Below are positions 43,400 through 51,672 of a stretch of DNA of 64,000 bases, in pieces; positions within the stretch are counted from its first letter, which is position 1; every line of letters begins with the position of its first letter. Made by a program: the position numbers and the translations under genes. Source of the stretch: Thermoplasmata archaeon (lineage in GTDB: Archaea > Thermoplasmatota > Thermoplasmata > Thermoplasmatales > GCA-001856825); NCBI GenBank assembly GCA_023256475.1, contig JAGDXP010000027.1, positions 1 to 64,000 of the forward strand, read 5' to 3'. The notes under the pieces are model-generated. The model worked only from the letters and a program-made list of their open reading frames with translations, made no database searches and was not told the DNA's origin.

Positions 43400-43815
43400 A
43401 ACCTTCTTCTGAAGTTTCTTCCACCAAAATCTCTTCTTGGCCTTCTTTCTGTTTCTTCCCTTGGATACTCTTTCTCACTCATATCCAAGGATTCGTTTAT
43501 TTCCTTCAGATCGGCATCAGATTTCTTTATAGAGCCGTATTTCCCCACATTCAACCTCATGTGGCCCCTTACGAAGCTCACATATCCGTTTTCTACAACA
43601 ATTGTATCTCCGGGTGATACCAAATTCGCCTGGTCTTCCCATAGAGACATCGTCACTTTTCCAGTATCGTCTCCCAATACCGCCTCAGTTACGCTCTTTG
43701 CTTCTCCATATCTGGTCTGTATTTGTTTGGGTTCTCCAACACTCAAAACCTTTGCCAAAACATTTACTTTCTTGGATCCCTGGTTGAGATCCTTCACCTT
43801 TGTATATTCTTCCAT
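43396..43815 (-). CDS. ssb: OB-fold single-stranded DNA-binding protein
   Basis: 139 residues. The OB-fold core (KVNVLAKVLSVGEPKQIQT, SVTEAVLGDDTGKVTMSLWED, GDTIVVENGYVSFVRGHMRL) is similar to the short SSB of crenarchaeota and Thermoplasma, with an acidic linker and a basic Arg/Gly tail (RRPRRDFGGRNFRRRF) that may bind nucleic acid or partners. It is cytoplasmic. It is not RPA with several OB-folds. The gene is convergent with the HNH gene. Confidence 0.88.
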   Translation of the reverse strand: MEEYTKVKDLNQGSKKVNVLAKVLSVGEPKQIQTRYGEAKSVTEAVLGDDTGKVTMSLWEDQANLVSPGDTIVVENGYVSFVRGHMRLNVGKYGSIKKSDADLKEINESLDMSEKEYPREETERRPRRDFGGRNFRRRF

Positions 43816-44187
43816 AGTCTATCAGTCCTTTTTTCTTATTTAGGCATAAAGCCAAATGGATAGCATAACCTACGATTTAAACCTTTTCATTTTTAAAAAA
43901 TTTATGTTGGCAAACTCCGCCTAGGCATATCTATTCACTTAAATCGTATTTCGAATAATTCATGGTAAAGGTCAAAAATTCTAATATTCATAAATTTTCA
44001 GAATCATATTCAATAATGAATAACTTGAGAATTATATTCAATATTATTCTAATTTATTGAATCCATAACCTTTATTATTCTTAATGATGAATTTCACACC
44101 TTAAATCATACTAAAATTGAAAGTTATTGAAACAATTATTTCGTTAGATTTAAATATGGATAATTTCTAACACGAACCGAGGCATAA
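43816..44187. other. Longest gene-free gap: divergent promoters and an AT-rich repeat
   Basis: 372 bases between ssb and speD. On the minus strand, AAAAGGTTTAAATCG (43874-43888 region) looks like a BRE/TATA for ssb, about 60 bases before its ATG. On the plus strand, TTAGATTTAAATATGG (about 44144-44159) is a TATA for speD. A 16-base near-repeat (AGAATCATATTCAATA at 44000-44015 and AGAATTATATTCAATA at 44028-44043, one mismatch, period 28) lies between. A 32-codon ORF beginning 43962 is not convincing. Confidence 0.4.
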
Positions 44188-44574
44188 ATGTCAATCGGTA
44201 TTCATATAATAGCTGATCTTAAGGGCGTAGATAGCGAAAAAATTTCCACTATAAATGAGATGAAGAGAATAATTGAAAACTCTGTGAAAGCCGGTCATCT
44301 TACAAAGATAAGGAGTCACTATCACCAGTTCTCTCCCACAGGGGTCAGTGGAATTGTTCTCATAGCTGAGTCTCATATAAGCTTTCACACATGGCCGGAA
44401 TATGGGTTAGTAACTCTTGATGTCTTTACCTGTGGACCAACCGAAGGAGCTGAAGCAGCCTTTGAATTTATAATTAAGGAGCTTCAACCTAAAGAAACGG
44501 AATATAGGAAAATAGAACGAGGGATTGAATTTCCAAGGGGATCCGTTAAGGGAAATGTTGCCGTAGAGGTTTAG
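44188..44574 (+). CDS. speD: S-adenosylmethionine decarboxylase family (SpeD)
   Basis: 128 residues. The self-processing site is in VLIAESHISFHTWPEYGL: cleavage before the Ser of ESH makes the pyruvoyl group. The archaeal short form forms a dimer. It may decarboxylate S-adenosylmethionine, or arginine as shown for a crenarchaeal homologue; the sequence alone does not decide. It supplies the polyamine pathway with the agmatinase gene at 47403. The TATA-like box is about 30 bases before the ATG. Confidence 0.9.
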   Translation: MSIGIHIIADLKGVDSEKISTINEMKRIIENSVKAGHLTKIRSHYHQFSPTGVSGIVLIAESHISFHTWPEYGLVTLDVFTCGPTEGAEAAFEFIIKELQPKETEYRKIERGIEFPRGSVKGNVAVEV

Positions 44575-45071
44575 AAAATATATTCTATGAATTTAGTTAA
44601 GGGCATACCCTCATCCCATTTCATAGTATATTTTCCACCTCGCGTGATTTCTATTTTTGGAATAATCTCTCCTATAATTCTGTATTTGCCCTTAAACTCC
44701 AAATTAAAAGTAAATAGCCTCCATGGATCACCTTTTACACCTTTCAATCTAAATGCATATATTGGCATTATTCCCATATTTCCTAATAGCCTCACGTATT
44801 CTTCAGCCTGCCTCTGTGATCTTCCAGAAGATGTAGAAAAATTGAATAAATTTTCTTTCGCACTTTTTACTTCTATTGGAAAACTTATATCATCCCTAAG
44901 AGCTAGAAGATCAAAACCATGCGATCCTGCCGCCCTAACAACTAAAAATGGATGATTAATTATCTTACGCCTTAATGTTTCATCTAGCCATGAAATTCCA
45001 GTTGATTTATCGAATTCACCAGATAAGATTGATTTCAGTTCCCTTTCGAAAATATAGCCATTCTTTGGCAA
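44571..45071 (-). CDS. hjc: Hjc-type Holliday junction resolvase-like nuclease
   Basis: 166 residues. The nuclease core has a conserved Glu near the start (YIFERELKSIL), then VVRAAGSHGFDLLALRDDISFPIEVKSAKE, the Hjc catalytic pattern of Asp and E-x-K, and YVRLLGNMGIMPIYAFRLKG. It resolves four-way DNA junctions in recombination. It is longer than Hjc of Pyrococcus (about 125 residues), with an added insertion after the first Glu. The stop of rfcS lies two bases before its start region, so the pair is likely cotranscribed. Confidence 0.82.
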   Translation of the reverse strand: MPKNGYIFERELKSILSGEFDKSTGISWLDETLRRKIINHPFLVVRAAGSHGFDLLALRDDISFPIEVKSAKENLFNFSTSSGRSQRQAEEYVRLLGNMGIMPIYAFRLKGVKGDPWRLFTFNLEFKGKYRIIGEIIPKIEITRGGKYTMKWDEGMPLTKFIEYIF

Positions 45072-45073
45072 GC

Positions 45074-46036
45074 TTATCTTCCCTTTTCAGAGCCCTTCAT
45101 ATACAGATATCCCAAGAAACTCTCAATTTGAATAATTTCCCTTCCACCTTCGCTAATTCTAAAGTCCACTTCACCCAGTCTGTATGCCAAATCAGCTTTT
45201 ATTGAATCTGGTACATTCAAATCAAAGATTACCCTATGCATTTGCTCTACAATATCCTGACCAGATATTCCTTGCCTAATTATAGAGTCTTCCAGCAATT
45301 CCTTGGCCTTAATAATTTCCCCTCTCAATGCAAGTTGAATTACATTTTTTGCCCACTCCTTATTAACCGTTCCTGATGCTTCATACACGGCAGATGATGT
45401 AACTTTTTCTGAAAAAGCTGCTGTGACTTGCAAGATATTTATTGCCTTTCTGAGGTCACCCATAGACATTTCGGCAATTAGTTCAAGCGCATCATTATCA
45501 TATTTTATCCTTTCATTGTTTAGAATCTTACTCAGTGCCTTTATTATATCTTCTTCAGTTATCCCCTTGAATCTAAAAATAGCGGTTCTGGACTGAATAG
45601 GTTCAATAATTTTTGAAGAGTAATTGCATGAAATTATAAATCTCGTTGTTTTTGTATAATTCTCCATAGTCCTCCTCAAAGCTGCTTGTGCCTCATCTGT
45701 CATATAATCTGCCTCATCCAAGAATAGAATCTTGAATCCGAGAGGGTTATTAGGCATAATTTTGCAATACTCTTTAATAGTATCCCTAACTATCTTGATT
45801 CCCCTATCATCAGAGGCATTTAATTCGAGGAAATTCTCTCTCCAACTATCTCCGAACAATTCCTTTGCTACCACCATTGCAGTTGTAGTTTTTCCAGTCC
45901 CAGGTGGCCCTGCAAAAAGCATGTGCGGTATGTTCTTTTCCTTGATATAGCTTTTAATTCTTGATATTACATGATCCTGACCAATAATATCCTCGATCCT
46001 TGATGGCCTATATTTTTCTATCCAGAGATCTTCCAT
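45074..46036 (-). CDS. rfcS: Replication factor C small subunit
   Basis: 320 residues. AAA+ motifs: YRPSRIEDIIGQDHVISRIK, Walker A FAGPPGTGKTTTA, Walker B ILFLDEADYMTDEAQAALRRTME (DEAD box), and the sensor SCNYSSKIIEPIQSRTAIFRF with the SRC-like arginine finger region. It forms the four small subunits of the clamp loader with RfcL. The resolvase gene follows two bases downstream. Normal length. Confidence 0.95.
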   Translation of the reverse strand: MEDLWIEKYRPSRIEDIIGQDHVISRIKSYIKEKNIPHMLFAGPPGTGKTTTAMVVAKELFGDSWRENFLELNASDDRGIKIVRDTIKEYCKIMPNNPLGFKILFLDEADYMTDEAQAALRRTMENYTKTTRFIISCNYSSKIIEPIQSRTAIFRFKGITEEDIIKALSKILNNERIKYDNDALELIAEMSMGDLRKAINILQVTAAFSEKVTSSAVYEASGTVNKEWAKNVIQLALRGEIIKAKELLEDSIIRQGISGQDIVEQMHRVIFDLNVPDSIKADLAYRLGEVDFRISEGGREIIQIESFLGYLYMKGSEKGR

Positions 46037-46289
46037 TCAGACATTATATTCACACATATTAAATAATATTTTCCTCACGAAAATCCTATGCAATTTCTTT
46101 CGAGTGTCTATATTGATTTTTACCCATTTAAAAGATCCCTATTCGCGATACCTCTTTTTTAGCTTGTCCGAAAATTATAAATTTTTTTGACTTAATTGTA
46201 TATTATATAATCACTATAACTAATTTTATAAAAAATACCTTCTCATAAACATTTTATATTCACATCTGTTTCCGTGTAAGGTAATCTTC

Positions 46290-46823
46290 ATGGTTAGGAA
46301 ACCTGCAAGGATGTATAGGAGACTTGAAGGCCCCGCTTACACTAAAAGAGAATACATGGGTGGAGTACCCAATCCAAGAATCCAGCAATTCGTTATGGGT
46401 AATGTTAATGGAAATTATGATGTAGAACTAAGGCTTATTGCTGAGGAAGATTGCCAGATAAGACATACTGCATTAGAGGCTGCCAGAATATCATCAAACA
46501 GGCAACTTATGAAAGACTTTGGAGAAAAGGGATTCTTTATGAGGGTAAGACCCTACCCGCACCACGTTATTAGGGAACATAAAATGGCCACCGGTGCAGG
46601 AGCAGATCGTATTTCAAGTGGAATGAGTATGGCTTTCGGTAGGCCAGTGGGAACTGCCGCTAGGATAAAAAGAGGAGATGTGATTATTATAGTTAAAGTA
46701 CCAAAAGGGGGCGAAGCCAAAGCTAAGGAGGCATTGAGAAAGGCATCTCATAAGATTCCAACACCGTCTAGAATTGAAGTTCTTTATTTGAACCAGGCCC
46801 AGGAACAAACTGTAACAAATTAA
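46290..46823 (+). CDS. rpl10e: 50S ribosomal protein L10e (L16 family)
   Basis: 177 residues. The start VRKPARMYRRLEGPAYTKREYMGGVPNPRI is the L10e/QM consensus, with RVRPYPHHVIREHKMATGAGADRISSGM in the middle. It sits near the peptidyl-transferase and factor-binding sites of the large subunit. An AAGGTAAT Shine-Dalgarno precedes the ATG. The 250-base upstream gap has two AT-rich TATA-like stretches (about 46180-46235) but no small RNA that I recognise. Confidence 0.95.
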   Translation: MVRKPARMYRRLEGPAYTKREYMGGVPNPRIQQFVMGNVNGNYDVELRLIAEEDCQIRHTALEAARISSNRQLMKDFGEKGFFMRVRPYPHHVIREHKMATGAGADRISSGMSMAFGRPVGTAARIKRGDVIIIVKVPKGGEAKAKEALRKASHKIPTPSRIEVLYLNQAQEQTVTN

Positions 46824-46825
46824 AT

Positions 46826-47413
46826 TTATTTTATAAAATTAAGCACGTTTTTAAACTCTTTCTTGATTATAAGATAATCCTGTTCCTTAATAGTTCTATT
46901 ATCCAGAGAGATCAGTAATATCCCATTTACTCTATTTATATAATCCTTGATTGTTGAAATGAGTTTAACGATATGCTGTACTCTCTCTTGATTTTGATTG
47001 TATATATAATCAATTGAATCGATATATACCACACCCCTTTCCCGAAGATTTGTTCTGATATAATTGTCTATTCTTGACAAATCGGTAGGACTTACCGAGT
47101 TGTCCATGTTCTCATAAGTTATGTAAAATATCTTCACATTTGATGAATTCACTTTGAATTTTAATTCCCTTGTAAATACCAACACTGGCAATGTTCTAGC
47201 TGAGACCTGTTCTATTATTTTTCTTCCCATAGCATTGGATTCTTCGATTAGAAGATATGATTCTCCGAATGAAAATTTTAAAAGATTCCCTGTTTGATCA
47301 ATTTCATTCTCTAACTTTTCAATAAGTTTTGTATCTGCCCCCATGGCTTTAGCTATAGTGATGGCCCTTTCAATACCATCTCTGTAACCAGCCTGATAAT
47401 CCTTATTTTTCAT
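46826..47413 (-). CDS. Stand-alone DUF835 protein
   Basis: 195 residues from the ATG at 47413. The N-terminal 45 residues are charged and helical (YQAGYRDGIERAITIAKAMG). The rest matches archaeal DUF835: SYLLIEESNAMGRKIIEQVSA, LPVLVFTREL, VKIFYITYEN, GVVYIDSIDYI, ILLISLDNRTI. DUF835 domains usually end PAS/receiver signalling proteins; here the domain stands alone. The start overlaps the agmatinase stop by 11 bases, and it is likely on the same transcript. Ligand or partner unknown. Confidence 0.72.
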   Translation of the reverse strand: MKNKDYQAGYRDGIERAITIAKAMGADTKLIEKLENEIDQTGNLLKFSFGESYLLIEESNAMGRKIIEQVSARTLPVLVFTRELKFKVNSSNVKIFYITYENMDNSVSPTDLSRIDNYIRTNLRERGVVYIDSIDYIYNQNQERVQHIVKLISTIKDYINRVNGILLISLDNRTIKEQDYLIIKKEFKNVLNFIK

Positions 47414-48245
47414 AGCTTGATTCTCTCGATGCAATTATTTCTTGAATTAATCTAGCTGCTAAAAAAGCGGTATTCCCATTATCAAAGAGAGGTGTTATCT
47501 CTACTATATCCAAGGCTATAATTCTATTAGAAATTAAATCTATTATTTCCAGCATATCCCAAGAACTCAATCCAAACGGTTCTGGAGTACCTACACCTGG
47601 AGCATACGCTGGATCGATTCCATCAACATCGATGGAGAAATAAAGATCACTACTACTGAAATCTTTTATCTTTTTAATTGAGAGCTCTCTTTTCCACTTA
47701 AAATCATAGGAGGAAATATAATCCTGTGTTCCCACATCAATTTCCTCTTTTGACACTGACCTTATTCCTACCGATAGAATGTTATTCTTGCCAACAATGT
47801 CAGCAGCCCTCCTTGCCACAGATGCGTGAGAGTATATGTTACCCATATAAGAATTTCTAAAGTCGGTGTGTGCATCTATAAAGAGTACTTTTTTCTTTAT
47901 CCTTTTGATGGCCCCAATAGAAATGCTATGCTCTCCCCCCAATAATATCGGGAATTTACCATCTGAAACTATACCATCTACCTCGGAATAAACTGCATCT
48001 ATCATTTCCTCGCTATCGTGGGTTTCATCCAAATCTCCCATGTCATAAACAAGTGCTTCTTTTAGATTGAACTTTTTCCTTAATACTAAAGATTCCGCAT
48101 TATACGATGCCTGCCTTATGGCGTTCGGAGCTAGCTTCTCTCCTGGTCTAAAAGAAACTGTAGAATCAAAAGGGACGCCTAAAATTACATATTTGGCGTC
48201 CTCATAACTCTCAATTGTATCACAAAATTTCAGGTATGATGACAT
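47403..48245 (-). CDS. speB: Agmatinase (ureohydrolase family)
   Basis: 280 residues. Ureohydrolase metal site residues are visible: GGEHSIS, FIDAHTDFRNS (two Asp and a His), SHASVARR, and SIDVDGIDPAYAPGVGTPEP. It splits agmatine to putrescine and urea, using Mn2+ ions. Its ATG follows the aIF5A stop directly (48245/48246), and a DUF835 gene overlaps its end. In haloarchaea an agmatinase-like enzyme is used in the hypusine pathway of aIF5A, which gives the linkage here extra meaning. Confidence 0.92.
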   Translation of the reverse strand: MSSYLKFCDTIESYEDAKYVILGVPFDSTVSFRPGEKLAPNAIRQASYNAESLVLRKKFNLKEALVYDMGDLDETHDSEEMIDAVYSEVDGIVSDGKFPILLGGEHSISIGAIKRIKKKVLFIDAHTDFRNSYMGNIYSHASVARRAADIVGKNNILSVGIRSVSKEEIDVGTQDYISSYDFKWKRELSIKKIKDFSSSDLYFSIDVDGIDPAYAPGVGTPEPFGLSSWDMLEIIDLISNRIIALDIVEITPLFDNGNTAFLAARLIQEIIASRESSYEK

Positions 48246-48632
48246 TTAAGCTCTCATTATCTTTCTTTTTCCCATTGATTCCCAATATTCAATTTCTTGC
48301 CCGCTCTTAATCTTCTCCTTGAATTCATCAGGGATTACTATATTAAACTGTTCGAATGTTTCCATATCCATTACCAGTGCTTCATTTCCTTGTATAGATA
48401 GCACCTGGCCCGTTTTCTTCTCAATTATTGGAACTTTAACTTTGTGCTTTGTTGGGTATATTACACTCCTTTTCTGGTTATCAAATACCCCAATGGCTAC
48501 TATCCTTGCTTTAGCTTCACCGTGCTTCCCAGGTTTTGACGTTGTAATTTCAACGATTCTGCATGGTTCATCATCTATTAATATGTATTTGTTCTCTTTT
48601 AGTTCCCTAACTTCTTGCTCTTGCCAACTCAT
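48246..48632 (-). CDS. eif5A: Translation initiation factor 5A
   Basis: 128 residues. The hypusination loop [14 protein letters not shown] is complete; Lys36 should be the modified residue. Two beta-barrels follow (SH3-like then OB-like, [17 protein letters not shown]). It promotes peptide-bond formation at difficult sites such as poly-Pro. Its stop is directly followed by the agmatinase ATG, so polyamine synthesis and its protein target are in one transcript. No deoxyhypusine synthase gene is seen in this window. Confidence 0.95.
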   Translation of the reverse strand: MSWQEQEVRELKENKYILIDDEPCRIVEITTSKPGKHGEAKARIVAIGVFDNQKRSVIYPTKHKVKVPIIEKKTGQVLSIQGNEALVMDMETFEQFNIVIPDEFKEKIKSGQEIEYWESMGKRKIMRA

Positions 48633-48663
48633 GAGTTATCTTACCTTTAATATATGTGTTTAT

Positions 48664-49080
48664 TTAATTTCTTTGCTTAATTGTCTTAACTATGTCAATC
48701 TTTGCCCCAGCTCTCTTTAATGTTATGGAAATGTTGCAGTATTTCTCCTGTGATAGGTTTATAGCTTTCTCAAAATTATCTGAATTAACATTTCCATAAA
48801 CAATGTATTCAAGTTTTATATGCTCTAATACCTTCGGATGCTCCTTAGCCCTTTCGCCCTCCACCTTTATCTCAAATCCCTCTACAGGTTCCCTCATTTT
48901 TTGGAGAATAGAGATTACATCCATGCCTGTGCATCCTGCTAAGGCTTGAAGCAATAATTCTGTTGGGGAAGGTGCAATGGAATCTTCACCGGATGTACTG
49001 GAGTCCATGACTATGGCGTGTCCTGAATCGCCAACAGAAATAAATTTCAAACCTTCTATCCATTTTAGTTGCGCTTGCAT
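48664..49080 (-). CDS. OsmC-family protein
   Basis: 138 residues. The OsmC/Ohr core: MDSSTSGEDSIAPSPTELLLQALAGCTGMDVISIL with the first redox Cys, and SQEKYCNISITLKRAGAKI with the second. In the family these two Cys reduce organic hydroperoxides. It is cytoplasmic and stands 31 bases before the aIF5A start on the same strand, perhaps in one operon. The substrate is inferred from the family only. Confidence 0.88.
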   Translation of the reverse strand: MQAQLKWIEGLKFISVGDSGHAIVMDSSTSGEDSIAPSPTELLLQALAGCTGMDVISILQKMREPVEGFEIKVEGERAKEHPKVLEHIKLEYIVYGNVNSDNFEKAINLSQEKYCNISITLKRAGAKIDIVKTIKQRN

Positions 49081-49163
49081 GATTACCCTATAACTTGAGG
49101 TTAAAAATTATTTTGAGACTTTAATTGCCATAATGATTAATAACAGAATTCTCATAGCCCACT

Positions 49164-50696
49164 GTGCCTTTACTAGATATAATATTTATTATCATATTGG
49201 CCTGGATCATAGTCTATTATCTGGCCCTAAGGTTTGGAAAGAAGTATTTTGCACCTTACGGTCCGGCACTGTTATTGAAAACATCAGTGGGTATAAAGAC
49301 CATAGAAAGGGTATCTAGAAATAAATTCTGGGATTATTTCTTGAGCGCCTTTTATTATATTATACCACTACTTGGCTTCCTGACGATTATATTGCTCATA
49401 TGGGAGGCTGTATTGGTTCTTTCAATTCCAAAATCAGAGGCCTTGCCATTGACATATATTTTGGCCCTGCCTGGAATAAATCCAGCAATACCAATCTTAT
49501 ATGGGATTGTTGGTTTGATCGTTGCGGTTGCTTTGCACGAGGCCTCCCATGGCATAGCTGCCAGGAGGTTCAATATAAAGGTTAAGAGCACTGGACTGCT
49601 ATGGCTAATAATTCCAGTTGGAGCCTTTGTGGAACCAGATGAGGAGGAAGTTAAACAAAGGGATCCAAAGACAAGAGCGAAAATATTTGCTGCTGGTCCG
49701 GCTATGAATATTATTATAGCAATCGTCACAATAATTGCAGCTGTATCAATTGCAAATTATATAGCACCAGTTCCTGGAGCCGTGGTATATGGATCAATAA
49801 ATCCAAGCTTTCAGCCGGGAGAGATAATTCAATCCATTGACAACATACATATAACAAATTATTCCCAGATATTCTCATTGTCCTTAATTCCTGGAAATAT
49901 GGTAAATGTAACCGTTTTAAGTCATAATCCTAATGTGGAAATTAATGGAGATAGAGTGTCAGCCAACAATTCTATGAATATAAACGGAAATGAATATTAT
50001 AGGTTTGAAATTAGGACTTATTATGGACTTTATATAACAGGTTTAATAAAAGACTCCCCTGCATATAATTCAACAATAAAGGTTGGCAGTGTTCTAATTT
50101 CCTTGAATGGTCAATATATATACAATTATTCAGATTTTTTAAAAATTTTCTACAAGTATAAACCGGGGGATACAATAACACTGACGGCTCTATCTAGCGG
50201 AAAATTGGAAAATTATACTGTAACTTTGGGTTCAAGATACAATTATCTGCTGTCCCAAGGAGTAACCCCCTCTCCCGGAGATAAAAATCTTCCTTACCTT
50301 GGCGTATATTTGGATCCACTAGGATTAGAATATTTCGATCAGTATTCTTATTTAAACTTGATCAGAAATCCCTTCAGCCAAGGGATTCTTGGTCTTTTCA
50401 TTTATGTGGGCCTTCCCCTCCACTTTGAAATGCCTCTTCCAGATGTACTGATGTATTCCTATGCATCATCACCCACCGTTTGGATCTTAGAAGAAACATT
50501 CTATTGGTTATTCTGGCTCAATTTTGCACTTGGACTAACGAACGTACTTCCAATAGTACCTCTTGATGGTGGTTATGTGCTAATGAATATTCCTGTACTA
50601 AATAAGAATGAGAAACTTAGGAATTACATAGTGGCTGCTGTTTCACTTATTATACTATTTCTAATAATGTGGCAAATAATCATTCCAAGGATATAG
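49164..50696 (+). CDS. Site-2 protease (M50) with PDZ domain
   Basis: 510 residues from a GTG. About seven membrane helices. The zinc motif HEASHG (VALHEASHGIAARRF) and the second motif NVLPIVPLDGGYVL mark an S2P enzyme. A large extracytoplasmic insert at about 195-385 contains a PDZ-like fold (GLIKDSPAYNSTIKVGSVLISLNGQYI), with N-glycosylation sites. It may process membrane regulators after a first cleavage. The tail overlaps the convergent Cys-rich gene. Confidence 0.9.
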   Translation: MPLLDIIFIIILAWIIVYYLALRFGKKYFAPYGPALLLKTSVGIKTIERVSRNKFWDYFLSAFYYIIPLLGFLTIILLIWEAVLVLSIPKSEALPLTYILALPGINPAIPILYGIVGLIVAVALHEASHGIAARRFNIKVKSTGLLWLIIPVGAFVEPDEEEVKQRDPKTRAKIFAAGPAMNIIIAIVTIIAAVSIANYIAPVPGAVVYGSINPSFQPGEIIQSIDNIHITNYSQIFSLSLIPGNMVNVTVLSHNPNVEINGDRVSANNSMNINGNEYYRFEIRTYYGLYITGLIKDSPAYNSTIKVGSVLISLNGQYIYNYSDFLKIFYKYKPGDTITLTALSSGKLENYTVTLGSRYNYLLSQGVTPSPGDKNLPYLGVYLDPLGLEYFDQYSYLNLIRNPFSQGILGLFIYVGLPLHFEMPLPDVLMYSYASSPTVWILEETFYWLFWLNFALGLTNVLPIVPLDGGYVLMNIPVLNKNEKLRNYIVAAVSLIILFLIMWQIIIPRI

Positions 50697-50901
50697 GGAG
50701 CGATTTTTGGAATCCGCTCCCCTTTTCTTTGATTACTAGATCAAAGTATGTCACTGGCAATGAATCAGTACCTGAAATATCTCTAGCCTCTTTCTTGAAT
50801 GATACGAAATTTGGGCAAAGGTTGCATTTGGATATGGAGCTTAACATGAAATTGCAGTTGCCTTTTTCATAATAGAAACATAACTCTTCAATCTTTGCCA
50901 T
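50680..50901 (-). CDS. Small Cys-motif protein (CCCH-like)
   Basis: 73 residues. Four Cys at 8, 16, 26 and 29 (LCFYYEKGNCNF and SKCNLCPNF) could bind zinc or an iron-sulfur cluster; CFYYEKGNC resembles half of a CCCH-type finger. No other motif is seen. It lies just downstream of the membrane gene at 50908 on the same strand (6 bases) and overlaps the S2P 3' end by 17 bases. Function unknown. Confidence 0.6.
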   Translation of the reverse strand: MAKIEELCFYYEKGNCNFMLSSISKCNLCPNFVSFKKEARDISGTDSLPVTYFDLVIKEKGSGFQKSLPISLE

Positions 50902-50907
50902 TTCATC

Positions 50908-51624
50908 TCACCTTCTTAACCTAATTACCCAATATAGAGCAGGGATCAAGGATGTTACAGAGAGCAATATACTCAGATAATAGGGAATGTAATTTCCAGA
51001 GTATTGTACCACTAAATTTGAATTACCTTGAATTTGCTGTACAGTATAGCTTTCACCTTGGGCTAAATAAATCTCATTAGAAGGATTAACAGAGGAATCA
51101 TTTAGCACAATTCTTGAACCATCTTGAGATATTACCATTGTCGTGCCCGTACCTGAAATCCACATTCCATTAATATTGGCTGATTGAAAATTCAATTGTG
51201 GTTTGAGAGTTATGGATTGGCCTTGAGCTAAATGATAACTTAAATTTTCATAATGAGGTAGCAATAAAGAAATTGAACCCAAAACGATCAAGATTAAAAT
51301 GCCTGAAATTAGGAGATTCCTGCCTTTTTTAGCAAGCTCATCTTTCATTTCGTTTTTGACCTTGTCTGTCCTGATTTCACTAAATTTTATATGTGAAACG
51401 TAAATCTTAGTGGAAGAGATTATGAGAAACATCATGGCAATGGTGTAAAAAACAATGTATAGTGGCATATCCAATAATCTGTTAAGATAGTTAAAGATCC
51501 AAAAAACTACTATTAGCAGACCAATTAAGATAGTTAAAGTCTCCACCCAAAACGATATCCTTGATATCCTTATTATCCTCTCTGAATCTCTAACGAAGTC
51601 TATTTCAATATTGAAAATGGACAT
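50908..51624 (-). CDS. Membrane protein with extracytoplasmic beta domain, unknown
   Basis: 238 residues. Membrane helices at about 26-46, 56-74 and 98-118, a beta-rich external domain at about 120-210 with a repeated LAQGQS/LAQGES element and several N-x-S/T sites, and a last membrane helix at about 212-232. No known family. It starts 48 bases after purB ends, on the same strand, and the Cys-motif gene follows after 6 bases. Confidence 0.6.
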   Translation of the reverse strand: MSIFNIEIDFVRDSERIIRISRISFWVETLTILIGLLIVVFWIFNYLNRLLDMPLYIVFYTIAMMFLIISSTKIYVSHIKFSEIRTDKVKNEMKDELAKKGRNLLISGILILIVLGSISLLLPHYENLSYHLAQGQSITLKPQLNFQSANINGMWISGTGTTMVISQDGSRIVLNDSSVNPSNEIYLAQGESYTVQQIQGNSNLVVQYSGNYIPYYLSILLSVTSLIPALYWVIRLRR

Positions 51625-51672
51625 TCCATTTACAATAATTTCATGATAAAAATGTTTTCTTAATAGAGACCC

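Noticed and set aside
43962-44060. 32-codon ORF in the ssb-speD gap
   Set aside because: Low-complexity Asn/Ile composition from the AT-rich repeat, with no Shine-Dalgarno.
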